From: Fragum whitleyi
Taxonomy: Eukaryota; Mollusca; Bivalvia; Cardiida; Cardiidae
Reading direction: 5' to 3'
Assembly: GCA_948146395.1 (NCBI GenBank)
Contig: OX411555.1
Location: forward strand, 38,665,565-38,729,564
DNA length: 64,000 bases
The notes below the pieces were generated by a model. The model made no database searches. It was not told where the DNA came from and saw nothing but the letters and a program-made list of their open reading frames with translations. The translations under genes and the position numbers were made by a program. How positions within the stretch are numbered: the first letter of the stretch is position 1; every line of letters begins with the position of its first letter. Below, piece by piece: positions 35,024 through 47,654 of this stretch.

Positions 35024-36912
35024 TTTTTAGCTCACCTGAGCACAAAGTGCTCAAGGTGAGCTATTGGGATCGTAGAATGTCCGTCGTGCGACGTGCGTCG
35101 TCCGTCGTCCACAATTTCTTTAAACATCTTCTCCTCCTAAACCAGTGGGCCAATCTTGATGAAACTTGGCAGGGATGTTCCTTGGGTCAAGCTCTACAAA
35201 AGTTGTTCAAATAAATGAAATCCACCCTTAACTTTCCCTTTACCCTTAACAAAAAGGGTGAAAATATGAAAATCTTTAAAAATCTTCTTCTCTGAAACCA
35301 GATGGCAGACAGCTTTCATATTTGGTATGTAGCATCATCTAGTGGACCTCTACCAAGTTTGTTCATATCAAGACCCTGGGGTCATATTTGGGCTTTGCCT
35401 GGGCCAAACCCTTTTTACATAGAATCAAAGAGCGAAATCTTTAAAAATCTTCTTCTCTGAAACCAGATGGCAGACAGCTTTCATATTTGGTGTGTAGCAT
35501 CACCTAGTGGGCCTCTACAAAGTTTGTTCATATCAAGACCTTTGGGTCATATTTGGGCTTTGCACGGGTGCATCCCTTTATCTCTTATGAGCACTAAGGG
35601 TAAAAAAATGAAAATCTTCAAAAATCTTCTTCTATGAAACCAGAAGGCAGACAGCTTTCATATTTGGTATGTAGCATCATCTAGAGGACCTCTACCAAGT
35701 TTGTTCATATCAAGACCCTAGGATCATATTTTGGCTCCACCCGGGCGCAACCCTTTTTACATAGAATCAAAGAGCGAAAATATTTTAAAATTTTCTTAAA
35801 TCGAAACCAGAATGCACACTGCTTTCATTTTTGGTATGTAGTATCACCTAGTGGGCCTCTACAAAGTTTGTTCATATCAAGACCTTTGGGTCATATTTGG
35901 GCTTTGCACAGGTGCATCCCTTTATCTCTTATGAGCACAAAGGGTAAAAAAATGAAAATCTTCAAAAATCTTCTTCTATGAAGCCAGAAGGCAGACAGCT
36001 TCCATATTTGGTATGTAGCATCATCTAGTGGACCTCTACCAAGTTTGTTCATATCAAGACCCTAGGATCATATTTGGGCTCCACCCGGGTGCAACCCTTT
36101 TTACACAGAATCAAAGAGCGAAAATCTTTTAAAAATCTTCTCTAATCGAAACCAGAGGGCACACTGCTTTCATTTTTGGTATGTAGCATCATCTAGTCGG
36201 CCCCCACCAAGTTTGTTCATATCAAGACCTTTGGGTCATATTTGGGCTCCATCCGGGCTCATCCCTTTCAGCTCATCTGAGTAGGCAGCCGCCACCATAG
36301 CGCAGTTGGTTAGGCATAAGACTTCCAATCTGGAAGTCGTGGGTTCGATACCCGGTGGCGGCAAATATCCTTTCCGACGTTTGTCTTTCACCAATGGGTA
36401 ATAATCCTAAACCTATGTGAAATAGCAGTCGGAGGCTAGGAAAGGATGTAATGGTAGTACTGGCGTGAGAAATACCAGGAATCCATTGTTAGGTGCTCCA
36501 GCCGCCGCGATATAACTGAAATAATGTTGAAAGCGGCGTAAAACCCCATTCAATCAATCAATCATCTGAGTAGGATTGGTGAAAATAGGAAAACCTTCAA
36601 AAATCATCTTCTCTGAAACCAGAAGACAGACAGCTTTCATATTTAGAATATAGCATCATCTTATGGACCTCTTCCAAGTTCGTTCATATCAAGATCCTGG
36701 GGTCACATTTAGGGTCCACCTGGGTGCATCCCTTTTTACATAGAATCAAAGAGCAAAAAGGCATATCTGTCTTGCTCTTCGCTGAAAACGTTCCATGGTA
36801 TTGATCTTAGGCAAATATCTTCTTTTTGACATCTGCCTATCTAATTAATGTGATGTCCCAGGGGTCAAAGAGACTCAGGTGAGCGATCTAGGACCATCTT
36901 GGTCCTCTTGTT
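35024..36912 (+). mobile_element. Helentron-like element, GCTCACCTGAG type, with SINE inside
   Basis: 5' TTTTTAGCTCACCTGAGCAC with a GAGCAC/GTGCTC hairpin; GTCCGTCGTGCGACGTGCG follows. The body is a series of roughly 165-190 base units with GCAGACAGCTTTCATATTTG and GTTCATATCAAGACC. Near the 3' end GACTCAGGTGAGCGA mirrors the start, then the hairpin AGGACCATCTTGGTCCT and the end CTTGTT. A SINE interrupts it at 36286-36561. No transposase is seen. Confidence 0.6.
36286..36561 (+). mobile_element. tRNA-derived SINE, reference copy with target-site duplication
   Basis: Flanked by the 13-base repeat TCATCTGAGTAGG (36273-36285 and 36562-36574). The head has a 7 bp acceptor-like stem (GCCGCCA 36288-36294 with TGGCGGC 36356-36362), box A TAGCGCAGTTGG and box B GGTTCGATACC, so Pol III signals look intact. 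Spacing before box A is too long and U33 is missing, so it is not a tRNA gene. The tail is CAATCA repeats. Confidence 0.8.
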
Positions 36913-37452
36913 GCATTAGAAGTATCATTTGTTTTTCAACCAAGATCTGCTTTTCAAGTAAGATCAACTATTATTTCATTTTATGAACAACAAAAGCTAT
37001 TCTAACTCTTGGCTTTGCCACAAGTGAAAATACAGTTTATTTCACTCAATGAAATATAGATTGATCTTACAATGAATTGTCCTCTGTGTATTACCTTTAT
37101 TGTTTCCAGAGTTTCTCCGTTGTTCTCTGTAAGTGTTGTTCTTATTGCATCACTTACCCATGTTTTGAGGAAGTCACAAAAATAGACAGGCTCCTTTCTG
37201 TGTGTACTTTGTCTTAAATGTTGCTGTCTGGTGAAACTCTTAATGTAAGGATAAAATTATTCTAACAGCACTACCAGATGGCCTCCATGTTGATTCCTGA
37301 TTATCCACACATTTGACAGGCATTGAATTAATGTGGATAAAAGGCCAGTGCTAACTTTGTTGAGAATTTTCTGAACTAAGACCTGTCAGGTTATATTGGT
37401 GTTAGTGCCAGCAGCCAATTGTGAAAGTTCTCTGTGAAGATGCAGTATGATT

Positions 37453-37560
37453 TAAGGTAGTGGACCAGTAATAGTTCTGCAACATTTGAACCATGTGTTC
37501 TTTCACAATGATAACCGAGGTTTCCTAATGAAAATCATTAGGGAACCTCGGTTAACTGTT
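37453..37560. mobile_element. CTTAAGGTAGTGGACC MITE, left part and centre
   Basis: TTAAGGTAGTGGACCAGTAAT is followed by the centre GGTTTCCTAATGAAAATCA facing its complement. The right terminal repeat is not found before 37690. Confidence 0.5.
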
Positions 37561-37877
37561 AAGGCTGCTCTTTCACAGTTTTCCATAGAAATAATACAAA
37601 ACGTGTTCTTAGATTTGGAAATGTGTGTATTTTTAGAAGAATAAGAATGGCCCAAGGCATTGGCACTAAAACCAACATATTTCAATAATTTTTTAGATTA
37701 TTTTTTCGAGGCTGAAAGATCAGTAAATTGGATCCAGTCTATTCATTTCGAGTCTATGAATTACGAAACCATTGCTTGCCGTGAATAATCTTTCATTTTT
37801 GCTTGTATTGATATGAAGTTTCCATCTGTCAATTTGATTTCTAAAGGCGGCACTCAGCCTTTTCAAATATTTTACTC

Positions 37878-38036
37878 CCATCAATGTGTTAAATCATAGA
37901 CCTGTGTGGGATAGTAGCTGGAGGCTAGGAAAGGATGTGATGGTAGTAATGGTGGGAGAAATACCAGGTGCTCCAGCCTCTGCAATATAACTATGAGATT
38001 GTTGAAAGTGGCATTAAACCCCATACAAACAAACTC
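37878..38036 (+). mobile_element. SINE fragment (body and tail)
   Basis: From TGTGTTAAATCATAGACC to GGCATTAAACCCCATACAAACAAA. The tRNA-like head is absent and the body has a short deletion after ACCAGG. Confidence 0.55.
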
Positions 38037-39579
38037 AGGGAAGGGTTTCTGCTCCAAATTTAGTTTGAAATGGGTAAGTTGGCAAGAACTGAAACTGTGA
38101 GAATTGGTTAAACTGTAAAAGCCAGATCTGTTATGAATGCCAAATCAGGTCTGATATTATTTGGTAAAAAAGCTGCGTGTCTTAAGTTTTGTTTAAACTG
38201 AAAGTAAAAATTAGATGAGCGTAATTATCAGACAAGGAACATGCACTAGCAAAATTAATCAAAAAAACTATTTGCCATTTCTTTTCTCTGTATCTTGTCT
38301 TGCAGCCAACTTTTTATGTTAGCAAGTAATACTCATTTCCGAAAAACTTTTCATCACTGTATTAATGTCAAAGCACACATACGAAATTCAAATGTTGGTA
38401 GAAAGTCTTGAGAAGAGAAGTGTCAAATTATAAGATGATGATTCCAGGGCTTTCGTGTCATAAATGTTTCACTTTGTCTTAAATGAGTTGGCTTGATTCA
38501 AGAAGGTATTTTGAAAGATCAGTGCTAACTGTTTGGCACTTAGCTATTGATTTATAAATTTGATAAAGAATTTAATGTTTAAGAGATGGAAAGTGAATTC
38601 AGTCTCAAGACAATCTCTCAAATTGTCTATTTGGGTTAAATAATCAGTTCTTTACAAATGCTTCCATCTTTGGTCTCTTCATTTGCATAACTATCTGGAG
38701 GAAGATCTTGACTGCATTCATAATATGAAATGGATTGTAGCAGGAGAAATGAAGTTTGCTGGAATTGAATGTGAATTTATGGCAGATAACAACCTTGATT
38801 CTTTATTTCAACAGTTTGGGTGACCTTTTGTTTTACCTCTAGTTGCAATGAATGACCCTTTGTTTAAAGAAATAATATTGGAAACAACCCAAAACAACTT
38901 TGTAAGGGGAAAAAAGGGATTCAGTTAAGGTCAGCAAGAGTTCCAATTTTGAAAATTAGGAAGGTTTCTAAATCTAGAAAATCTGCTGAAGTCAAAATAT
39001 TTCAGCTCTTGTCAGCCGCTTCACCAGGATTGATACTGTAGAATATGGCCTCTCTTTGTGTGATGAATAACATGTTATTATTTGAGTGCACTATAATAAT
39101 CTCAATGATTTAAGATTGGTGTGAGAGAAAGAAAGATAGGGGAACAAATAGAAAAAGCAGCACTATGCAGAACATACAAGGTTGAGAGGCTCTGATATGT
39201 CGCCACCCTCTCTCATTTGGAGCGTAGAGCGTGAAGATTGAGTTTTATTCAAAGGCTTCATGAGGCTGTTTGTATTTCCCTCTGCACCCATATAAGGAAT
39301 GTGACATTCATTGATTATTGAGAACGTCTGCTGTGTTCCAGATATGAGGAAGATATGAGCATAAAAATCTTGTTACTTTAGGGTAAAACTCTATATTATC
39401 GTCACCTATTGGAATTTTCTTGATGAGACAGATCCAATGAGTACCCTCAAATGAGTGTTTGATGGGTGAATAATCAATGTCAAATAGAAAATAGAAATCT
39501 ATCCCCACCATACAAAGTCCTCATAATTATATTCACCCAGATTTATATAGAAGGCAAGTCATCTCCATTTGAATATTGA

Positions 39580-39648
39580 TGGCTCAGAGTGAAACAGTTG
39601 TAACTGCCTATATGTTTATAGGCAGTTACAACTGTTCTCGCTGAGCCA
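39580..39648. repeat. palindrome, GGCTCAGCATGAAACAGTT family
   Basis: TGGCTCAGAGTGAAACAGTT faces AACTGTTCTCGCTGAGCCA around GCCTATATGTTTATAGGC. Arms are about 31 bases with few mismatches. Confidence 0.75.
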
Positions 39649-40077
39649 TCGAAATGTTCAATAAGACTGCTTGGTATAAAAGTAAGGTCACCTGTAATAT
39701 GGTTGAGTTGGCTTGGTGACAGCTTGCTTAAAAATGTTCAGGGACTATGCATTTTAACCCTTTTGCTGACTTATTAATGTTAACCCACCAAAATATAAAT
39801 TAAAACCGATACTGGTACATGTTTTAGCTTTTAGCAAAAAAATATTCCAAAGTCTCAAATGTATAAACCCACTTTCAATCAAGATAAGTCATGAAATATT
39901 TTCTTTTCTGTCATGCATCTATAGACTGGAAATATCTTGATCTTATAAATTAATTATTTTTATGCCCAACCATAATTATTCAAATCAAGAAAGTAAATTA
40001 CAGAGCATGTTGTGAAAATGTTATAGCTAGAACTTTGAAGAGCTTTAGTAATGGCATTATGTTTGCCCACTTTAGCT

Positions 40078-40384
40078 ACAGTATTTCTTCTAATAAATGC
40101 TCCTGGGAGCTATACATAATATGGTCAGGGAGCTTTATTTTAGAGTTCATTTTCCGATTTAAAAATTCATTAAAATTGATGTCTTTTAGGCTCTTTTCCC
40201 TTTAATTTGAGGTGAATTTCCTTTAACCAATCATATAAATGATTGTTTAGAGGAAATTGATCTCAAATTAGAGAAGAAGTCTAAAAAAGTGCCTGAAATT
40301 TAGGCATTTGAAGTGGGTTTTCTTAGTAAAAATGTAGGGGTGCTACTTTTTGGGAGGGCGCTATTATTAGAGGAAATACAGTAT
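40078..40384. mobile_element. MITE with TACAGTATTTCTTCTAATAA ends
   Basis: TACAGTATTTCTTCTAATAA at the left and TATTATTAGAGGAAATACAG at the right form the best-preserved terminal repeats of this family. The inner palindrome CAATCATATAAATGATTG is conserved. Confidence 0.65.
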
Positions 40385-40806
40385 GAGGAAATGATAAATA
40401 CAGAGATACAAAAATTTCTTGTTTTCTTCAACACTTGGGAAAGCCATTGGAACATATTTTTCATGCAATATGTGATAGCAGAAACCCATTGCTTGTCTTT
40501 TGCAGGGCGTCAACTTCTGTCCTATATCCTATATTTGTCCTATATTTTGATAGCTTACCTATATTGTCCTATATTTCAAAGGTGTCTTATATAGTGAACA
40601 CCTTTGCTATATTTCCAGGAGATAATATAGTGAAAAAAAAATGAGATGGTCATAATACATTTACTACAATCCATATTAAAGTGAAACTATCGAAGTATCT
40701 GTAAAATATTATACAATACTGAGATAATTGTATTTCTATTACCAATTTGTAAAGCAATTGTTTGATGAAAATGAACTGCCCTAGATTTCAAATTTTATTT
40801 GCCACC

Positions 40807-41821
40807 TTTTAGTTCACCTGAGCAAGAAGTGCATAAGGCAAACTATTGTGATTGTCTTATGTCTCGGGTCCTTGAGGGGTCGTTATTGTTGACTCTTTAA
40901 TCAGTAGGCCAATCTTGATGACACTTGGTATAATTGTTCCATGGGTTATGCTCTACCAAAGTTGTTCAAAAAAGTGTAATCCCTGCGCTCTGGTTGCCAT
41001 GGCATCTATAAAATGCGATGAAAATCTGCTCTGAATCCAGAAGGCAGACAGCTTTCATATCTGGTATGTAGCATCATCTAGTGGATCTCAACTAAGTTTG
41101 TTCATATCATGTCTTTAGGGTAATATTTTGGCTCTGCATGGGCACAACTCATTTTACATAGAAATAAAGGAGAAAATCTATATGTATGTTTGGTATGTAG
41201 CAACATCTTGTGGAACCTCTAAATTTGTTTAACTCATGTCTATGGGTTAATATTTTGGCTCTGCACTATCCATATTACATAGAAACAAAGGAAAAATCTT
41301 CTTCTCTGAAACTAGAAGGCAGACAACTTATTTTTTGTATATATTAACATCTAGTGGACCTCTACCAATATATTCATGTCATGCATGCCCCTATGGTCAA
41401 ATTTGGGCTCTGCCCAGGTGCATCCCTGTTTTATGTAGAAATAAAGAAGGAAGCCTTCAAATGGTTCTCTGAAACCAGACAGCAAAAACTTTTCATATTT
41501 GATATTCATCACTATCTTTTGGACTTCTACCATGTATTTCCATATAAAAGCACTGTGTTCAATTTTGTATGTGGCTTCATCAAGTTGACTTAAACCAAGC
41601 TAGTTCATATCATACTACTATTATCATATATCACACTCAGCCAGTGTGTATCCCTTCTGCATGAAAATAAAGTTGGAAATAATTCAACTATCATCTTCCA
41701 TGAAAAAGTCTCTGGCATTGATATTTGGTATAAATACTCTCCTCTCAATCTTATTCATGTGGTGTCCCAGGGGTGAAGGAGACTCTGGTGAGCAAACTAG
41801 CACCATATTGGTCCTCTTGTT
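40807..41821 (+). mobile_element. Helentron-like element, GCTCACCTGAG type, diverged
   Basis: TTTTAGTTCACCTGAGCAAG opens it and GACTCTGGTGAGCAA, a hairpin TAGCACCATATTGGTCC and CTCTTGTTT close it. The inner units are shorter and more eroded than in 35024-36912. A fragment of a further 5' end (AAGTGCTCAAGATAAGCTATT) starts at once, at 41822-41930. Confidence 0.5.
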
Positions 41822-42797
41822 TAAGTGCTCAAGATAAGCTATTGTGATAACTCACTGTCTGTTGTTTGAACATTGACTGTCCGTCTGTCTGTTCATCCAT
41901 CAACAATTCCTTTACATTACTTAAAGATTTAATTTCATTACAAAAAACGTCAATTGCCAATGGTAATGGTAGATCTAAAATTATGAAAAACCTTCTAAAT
42001 TCATTCTTTGAAAGTCCTCTTGTATCTGTTTAGCAATATGCTTTAAGCAAAGATTCTAGTATACTACTATTAAAAGGCAATTGAATTTCTAAGGGTTTTG
42101 TTCTGTTGTATCAATTGTTCACATTATTTCATCTTGAAATATTTACTTTGTAGTAAGAAATAATGATAAAATGATGGTAAGGGATGGCTATTGGGATATT
42201 GGCGCCCATAAGTATTGTCCTATATTTGTCCTATTTTTTTACTCTGAAATGTACTATATTTCTATATATTTTTCAACATTTTGAGTTGACGCCCTGCTTT
42301 TGTAACTATTAAGAATATAATAATGGTTATATATAAAGTAACAGCTGTTTTGCAGAACTATGGGAAGTTTTCACACTGTTTCTTTGTGTCTGTTTTGGGA
42401 TATCTTTCAAAACGAGAACACTGTATATTGAATCGTTGAATCAACTTAGATATAAGCTTTATACAATTAATTTTACCATCAAGAAAAATTTAGAAACCTC
42501 GGCTGAATAAAGGCTGTAGTTACCTTAATTTTGTGGCCCATTTATTATCTACAATAATGAGATGAATCATAATGACCAGTGGTTAAATCGTAGATTTTAG
42601 GCCAAACCCCCCAAAGGCATCATTAAAAGTTGCAAGATGTACGCATTGTACTTTTCAAAACTAAGTATTTCTTTTCATTATTGTTTGACAATTGTCTATC
42701 TGTATTTGTCTATTGTTTTACTGCCATGTTTCAATGAAAACTGAATTATAATTGGGATATGATAATCATATATACTTTGGCATTTAGTATTACCAAT

Positions 42798-42955
42798 TTA
42801 ACCCTTGTCATGCTGAATTTAAATCCTCTTTCAGAATTTCACTCATATCAAAGTACCTCAGACCCTGGAATCCAAGGTTGAGGGACAATCTTTCTGTTTA
42901 AAAACAATTTTATGAACAACTCTGAATATTCCGGGTTCAGCATGACAAGGTTTAA
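42798..42955. mobile_element. CCCTTGTCATGCTGAA MITE, internal deletion
   Basis: Both TTAA flanks and both terminal repeats are present, but only about 150 bases remain and the central CACATATGTG palindrome is lost. Confidence 0.6.
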
Positions 42956-43686
42956 GATCAGTTAGCTATCTAATCAGGTCAAGCTCACAAACACTGCAAC
43001 CATTAAATGTCTTTAAGGAGTCCATATTGAAATATTCACCAGAAAAATCTTTTGACTCGGTGTCAGACTTTTTGATGTGTGGAAAAGATTTCCTAATGGA
43101 ATCACCATTTGATGTTTCTCTCATTCAAGCACATGGCTTGAATTTCCCATTCTCTATGCACATGGTTAGGCTAATGTTGGAAAAATATCCCTCGTGTTTT
43201 CCTGAATATTTATTTTGTATTGAATGTGAGATGAATTTAAATAACATATATACAGTGTTGGGGAAAATTGCCTAACAGCTATAGTTGAATGTGAGAAACT
43301 TTTTTATTACCAAACCTTTCCGTCTGAAGTGGAAAAATGACCCTGTTTTGCTATTCAATTGTTACTTAGTCTTCAGTTTCGGATCTTATCCAGGCTGTGG
43401 GATTTTTTTTTTGCTCAACAAAAGCTCTTTATGTTAGTAGGAATTAGCTTGAAGCATACTGTACAAAAATTAAACCCTAAAATCCTAACACTAAACACAC
43501 TGATCTCCAGAAATATAATTTGGATTTGAACAAAATTTTGAATACATTGTCCTTGACAAAATCCCCATACATTGTTGGGTTTAGGATTTAAGATGAATCA
43601 AAGGAAAGGGAGTTATTTCTATCATTACTAGTAATAGTTCTGAAGGATATACTCATGCATTGAGTTTCTTACATGCATATATCCGA

Positions 43687-43886
43687 TGGCAGCACACATC
43701 CTTTCCAACTGTTTGTCTTGCACCAGTCATAGACCTACGTGGGATAGCAGTTGGAGGCTAGGGAAGGATGTAATGGTAGTTTTGGTGTGAGAAATACCAG
43801 GAATCCATTGTTATGTGCTCCAGCAGCTGTAATAAAACTGAAAGATTGCTAAATGAACAGTCAAGCCACAATCAAACAAACAAACT
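43687..43886 (+). mobile_element. SINE copy, 5'-truncated
   Basis: GGCAGCACACATCCTTTCC through CATAGACCTACGTGGGATAG to a CAAACAAACAAA tail. Most of the tRNA head is absent. Confidence 0.6.
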
Positions 43887-44426
43887 TAAATGCACAAATT
43901 CTCTCTTTCATGTTTAGATTCAGTAGATGGAGAGAGATAGCGCTCATGTGCCTCTTTTTGCTGTTTCAATTCCAACCCATTCCTTATTTGCTAGAATTTT
44001 GGGATCCTGTCTCATTAGGAAGCTTTTAAGTTATTTGAGCCTATGCGTGACATTTCCAACAATTTCACACCGGTGCGAGATACAAACATTCAGCAGTGTT
44101 GACAACAAGATAATGAAATACATGCCGATCATCAGAAGAGAAATTGAGACCATATCTATCTAAAGTGCACAGTGAAGATTTTGGTTAGACTGTGCATCTG
44201 TAGGCTGGCCAGAATCTTCACTTTGCGCATATTAGAAATTGTTTGAAATGTCAGGCACAGGCTCATATTATAAGATGTGCCACTGTCACATTTTAGAAAG
44301 AAGTAGAAAAGGATTTCTAACACCATACAAAACTCAAAAGGATGCCATTGTCAATTGTGTGCATTTGAATGATTTAGCTGTACAAGATTGTGGGGGCTAC
44401 AATTGCATATAGCCTTTGGGCAACTA

Positions 44427-44471
44427 AAATATTGTAACTGCAGCTGGAATCAGCTGTAGTTACAATATTTT
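44427..44471. repeat. palindrome, GTAACTACAGCTT family
   Basis: AAAATATTGTAACTGCAGCT faces AGCTGTAGTTACAATATTTT across 5 bases. Relatives are at 51835-51882 and 53430-53515. Confidence 0.7.
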
Positions 44472-44667
44472 GTTGGACCGCTGGCAACATTATCATTGAT
44501 TCCCCAGTTGGTAAGAGGAAATGACTAAGCCTGTTATATTAATCAATTAAGCAGGGCAGGTGGTTTTTACATACTTGATCACTTTATCAGGTAGATATCA
44601 GCATATTGACCGGGTCATTTCAGGGAAATTAGTTTCTTACCAAAAACAATGGGTTTTACCAGTAACC

Positions 44668-44960
44668 TTGCTCCCCTTTGAAGAAGAGGGGTATATTTCT
44701 TTGCACTTGTCGGTCGGTCTGTTGGTCGGTCCATCCGTAGACCATTTTTTGCCCGGAGCATATCTCAAAAAGTATGCAAGCTAGAATCATGAAACTTCAC
44801 AGGTGGATAGATCTCATTGAGGAGAAGTGCAGTGCACAAGAATTCTACTTATCGTACTTTTTGAGTTAATGCCCTTTGTTGATTAACAAAGATTAGGCCA
44901 TTTCTTTAAATTTGTGTTATTCAAAATTGTGAAGTGACGGTCAGTTCATATTCAGAGGTC
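44668..44960 (+). repeat. dispersed repeat with GGTCGGTC motif
   Basis: It starts with a CCCCTTTGAAGAAGAGGGG hairpin, then GTCGGTCGGTCTGTTGGTCGG and CATATCTCAAAAAGTATGC. The last part also occurs at 1790-2190, where it is split by a SINE. It is similar in style to the Helentron-like elements, but no clear 3' end is seen. Confidence 0.4.
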
Positions 44961-45410
44961 TGGTCATAACAAAGAGAACAAGTCTAAGATATAGCGAATT
45001 ACTGGTATTTCATGAAGAAAGTTGAAGAGTAAATTTATGTCATTTTTCTTGCTGGTTTTGTTATATTGGCTTGGCTATTTTCGTAGATAACTTGTGGTAT
45101 TGTTATAGTGTTGGCATCATTGTTTTTTCGTGGGAAAACAGTGGCAAAATTTTATAATATCTCTGATAGTACCTAAAACTTTTGTTTGAAACTTAAATGT
45201 ATTTGCTTTTATCCATGAAATTTGATGCATGTAGTTAGTAGAAATCATGAACAGAAAGGAGAAAAATTTGATGTTAAAAAGCTTTTCCTTTATTGGAGTC
45301 TCTCTATGGTATTTATGAAAATTTGCAAACATTTTCACACTGAGAATGAAAATAAACCTTTTGAGTTATGTCCGATACCGTATTGATTTCCTTTGACTTG
45401 ACCATAGTCC

Positions 45411-45483
45411 TATTGTTCAGCGGGAAACAGTTGTAACTGCCTTTAAACAAATAGGCAGTTACAACTGTTTCATGCTGAGCCAA
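45411..45483. repeat. palindrome, GGCTCAGCATGAAACAGTT family
   Basis: GTTCAGCGGGAAACAGTTG faces CAACTGTTTCATGCTGAGCC. Confidence 0.7.
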
Positions 45484-45623
45484 CAAGATGCTAAGTTAAT
45501 AATGTAAATCGGTCAAAGTAATCAGCTTGAATGAAATCAATGGTTCACAGATTTTACCCAGTCATCATAAACTAGCTGGACACATTTAGTGCAGCATGTT
45601 TCATGTCTAATCCAGTCTATCAT

Positions 45624-45853
45624 TTAACCCTTTCCCAAACAAGACCTGGATTTGACGTCCCTGATAAAAAGGGCTTGGGAAAACATTGAAACAAAAGAAG
45701 AAACTGCTGATAACCAGCAGTTTCTCCTTTTTGTCTCAGTATTTTCTGTGTCATATTTTACACAAATCCTATCTTTAATAACATCCATTTTGTCAATTGT
45801 GGCAGTTTTTGACGAGGATCCCCTTAAAGTTGTTTTGTTCGGGAAAGGATTAA
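45624..45853. mobile_element. TTAA MITE related to the CCCTTTCCTGTTT family
   Basis: TTAACCCTTTCCCAAACAAG and GTTCGGGAAAGGATTAA are the ends. The centre is a GAAGAAACTGCTGATAACCAG hairpin. The terminal sequence CCCTTTCCCAAAC differs from the other copies, so it is a subfamily. Confidence 0.6.
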
Positions 45854-45899
45854 GTTGTAAAAGCTCTTAATCTTTAGTTTCTTTTAAACTTTGTACACA

Positions 45900-46031
45900 T
45901 AGCACTATTGTAGGCGCTTACAATAGTTTTGCTCTAGTCCTCAAATTAAAGTCACTATAATTTGAGGACTAGTGCAAGACTATTGTAAGTGCCTACATTT
46001 ATAGGCACATGCAATATAGTTTTTTGCTGAC
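45900..46031. repeat. compound palindrome, AATACTATTGTAAGTGCC family
   Basis: Outer arms of the family surround a second, separate palindrome TAGTCCTCAAATTA/TAATTTGAGGACTA. Confidence 0.6.
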
Positions 46032-46039
46032 CCTTTTAT

Positions 46040-46306
46040 CCAACCTTGGTGCCACTGTCACAGTTGGTAGTGCACTGTACTGTCAATTTAGAGGTCCCAG
46101 GTTCAATCCCAGACGGCAGCACTCATTATTTCCACCTGTTTGTATTTCACTAATGGGTTGATAATTGAAGACCTATGAGGGATAGCTGGAGGCTAAGAAA
46201 GGATGTGATGGTAGTACTGGTGTGCGAAATACCAGGAATCCATTTGTTAGGTGCTCCAGCCACCAGGATATAAATGAAAGATTGTTGAAAGCGGCAAAAA
46301 AGTCTG
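46040..46306 (+). mobile_element. SINE copy with tRNA-like head
   Basis: Head near 46049-46122 with CACAGTTGGTAGTGCAC (box A-like) and GGTTCAATCCC (box B). The body ends GAAAGCGGCAAAAAAGTCTG, directly against a TTAA MITE. Confidence 0.6.
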
Positions 46307-46560
46307 TTAACCCTTGTAATGCTGAACCTGGAATATTCCTGCTTTGGCAGGAGCTTTAGACAAACATCAGCCTGCACATATGTGCAGTCTGATGTTAGTC
46401 TACACCACCGGTTTCTTATTTCTTATTTTCAAACTAGAATTGTCAATAGATTTAGTTTTTCAAATAAAAATTGACCTACTGTTGGTACTTTCAGTGCTTT
46501 TTGCCCTTTGATTTTGATGAAAATTATTAGCCAAAATTTATTCAGCATGACAAGGGTTTA
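46307..46560. mobile_element. CCCTTGTCATGCTGAA MITE
   Basis: TTAACCCTTGTAATGCTGAA at the left, TTCAGCATGACAAGGG at the right followed by TTTA instead of TTAA. Confidence 0.6.
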
Positions 46561-47040
46561 TTATCTTAATCTACACTGCCCAAACCTTGGCCCCACAGAA
46601 CACCAAAGGAAGCGAGTGCCTGTGGCTTCACCTTGAAGTCTTCAATATTTGCTTACAGTTATCCAAATTGCACTGTAAGAGGAGCTTAGCTTTAGTTTCA
46701 ATTACATAAGATTTCTGCATTAGCTGATCCGGACTAGGAATAATTCATGTTTATAAACTTTACTGGTCTCAATAGGTTAATCATGTGGTATTCTATAAGA
46801 CATCGATCAGCCTGAACATCTGTGGCATGTGCAGACTGATATTTGTCTATACCTCCTACTAAATCAGGAATATTTGAAGTTCACCAGGTTAAGGGTTAAT
46901 ATCAGGAAGCTTGCCCATTTTGAGCTTTGCTCATTGAAAGTATGTTGTAAATGGTTAGGTTTATGAAATGAAATTATTAATTAAGTTATTTCTGTATGAC
47001 TGATGTCTGGTCTTGACGAGCTGTCACCTACATTACACAT

Positions 47041-47270
47041 TTAACACTTTCCTGTTTAAGAAAATTTTGGACCTGTCCAAATTCAAAGGTTTTGCAGACG
47101 AAAATTTAAAGTGGATTTAATTTGAAAAATCACCATTCAGTAGGGTAGAAAATAGTGTGGAAAAAGAAGAAATTGCTTGTCAGAAGCAATTTCTTCTTTT
47201 TTACACAATGTTTTCTCAATTACAAAATCTTAGGGACGTAAAAACCAGGGATTGGATAGGAAAGGGTTAA
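47041..47270. mobile_element. CCCTTTCCTGTTT MITE near the end of intron 2
   Basis: TTAACACTTTCCTGTTTAAG and GGATAGGAAAGGGTTAA ends; GAAATTGCTTGTCAGAAGC centre. Same orientation as 28822-29050. Confidence 0.6.
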
Positions 47271-47654
47271 CACTTTTGAAAAAATAGATGAGATAAAGGT
47301 CGGATTACTCTTTACTGCCGGGCAGATTTCATGAAGCCATTACCAGACGAAATTATAAGCTGGTTTAAATTGGTGAAAGTTGCAGACATTAATCGAGATA
47401 TATCCAAATTGAAAAATATGGACAAAATGAGACCAAAAAAGCTAATGAAAAAATCCCTTGCAAATTTTCATCTTTCCCGAGTGGGTAATTCCATTACCTT
47501 ACTTTATAATGTTAGAAAGGGGTCAAAATTTCAGATTGTCATGCACTACGTTAAATTTTATTAAGGATATTCGGAAAAGTCTTTTAGAGAACTAAGGCTT
47601 GACTGTGGTATACGTGCAAAAACATTATGACTTATACGTAATGAAAGCAATCCC

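Noticed and set aside
36288..36363. tRNA gene
   Set aside because: The acceptor stem is perfect, but spacing to box A is too long, the anticodon loop is wrong, and it is fused to a SINE body with target duplication.
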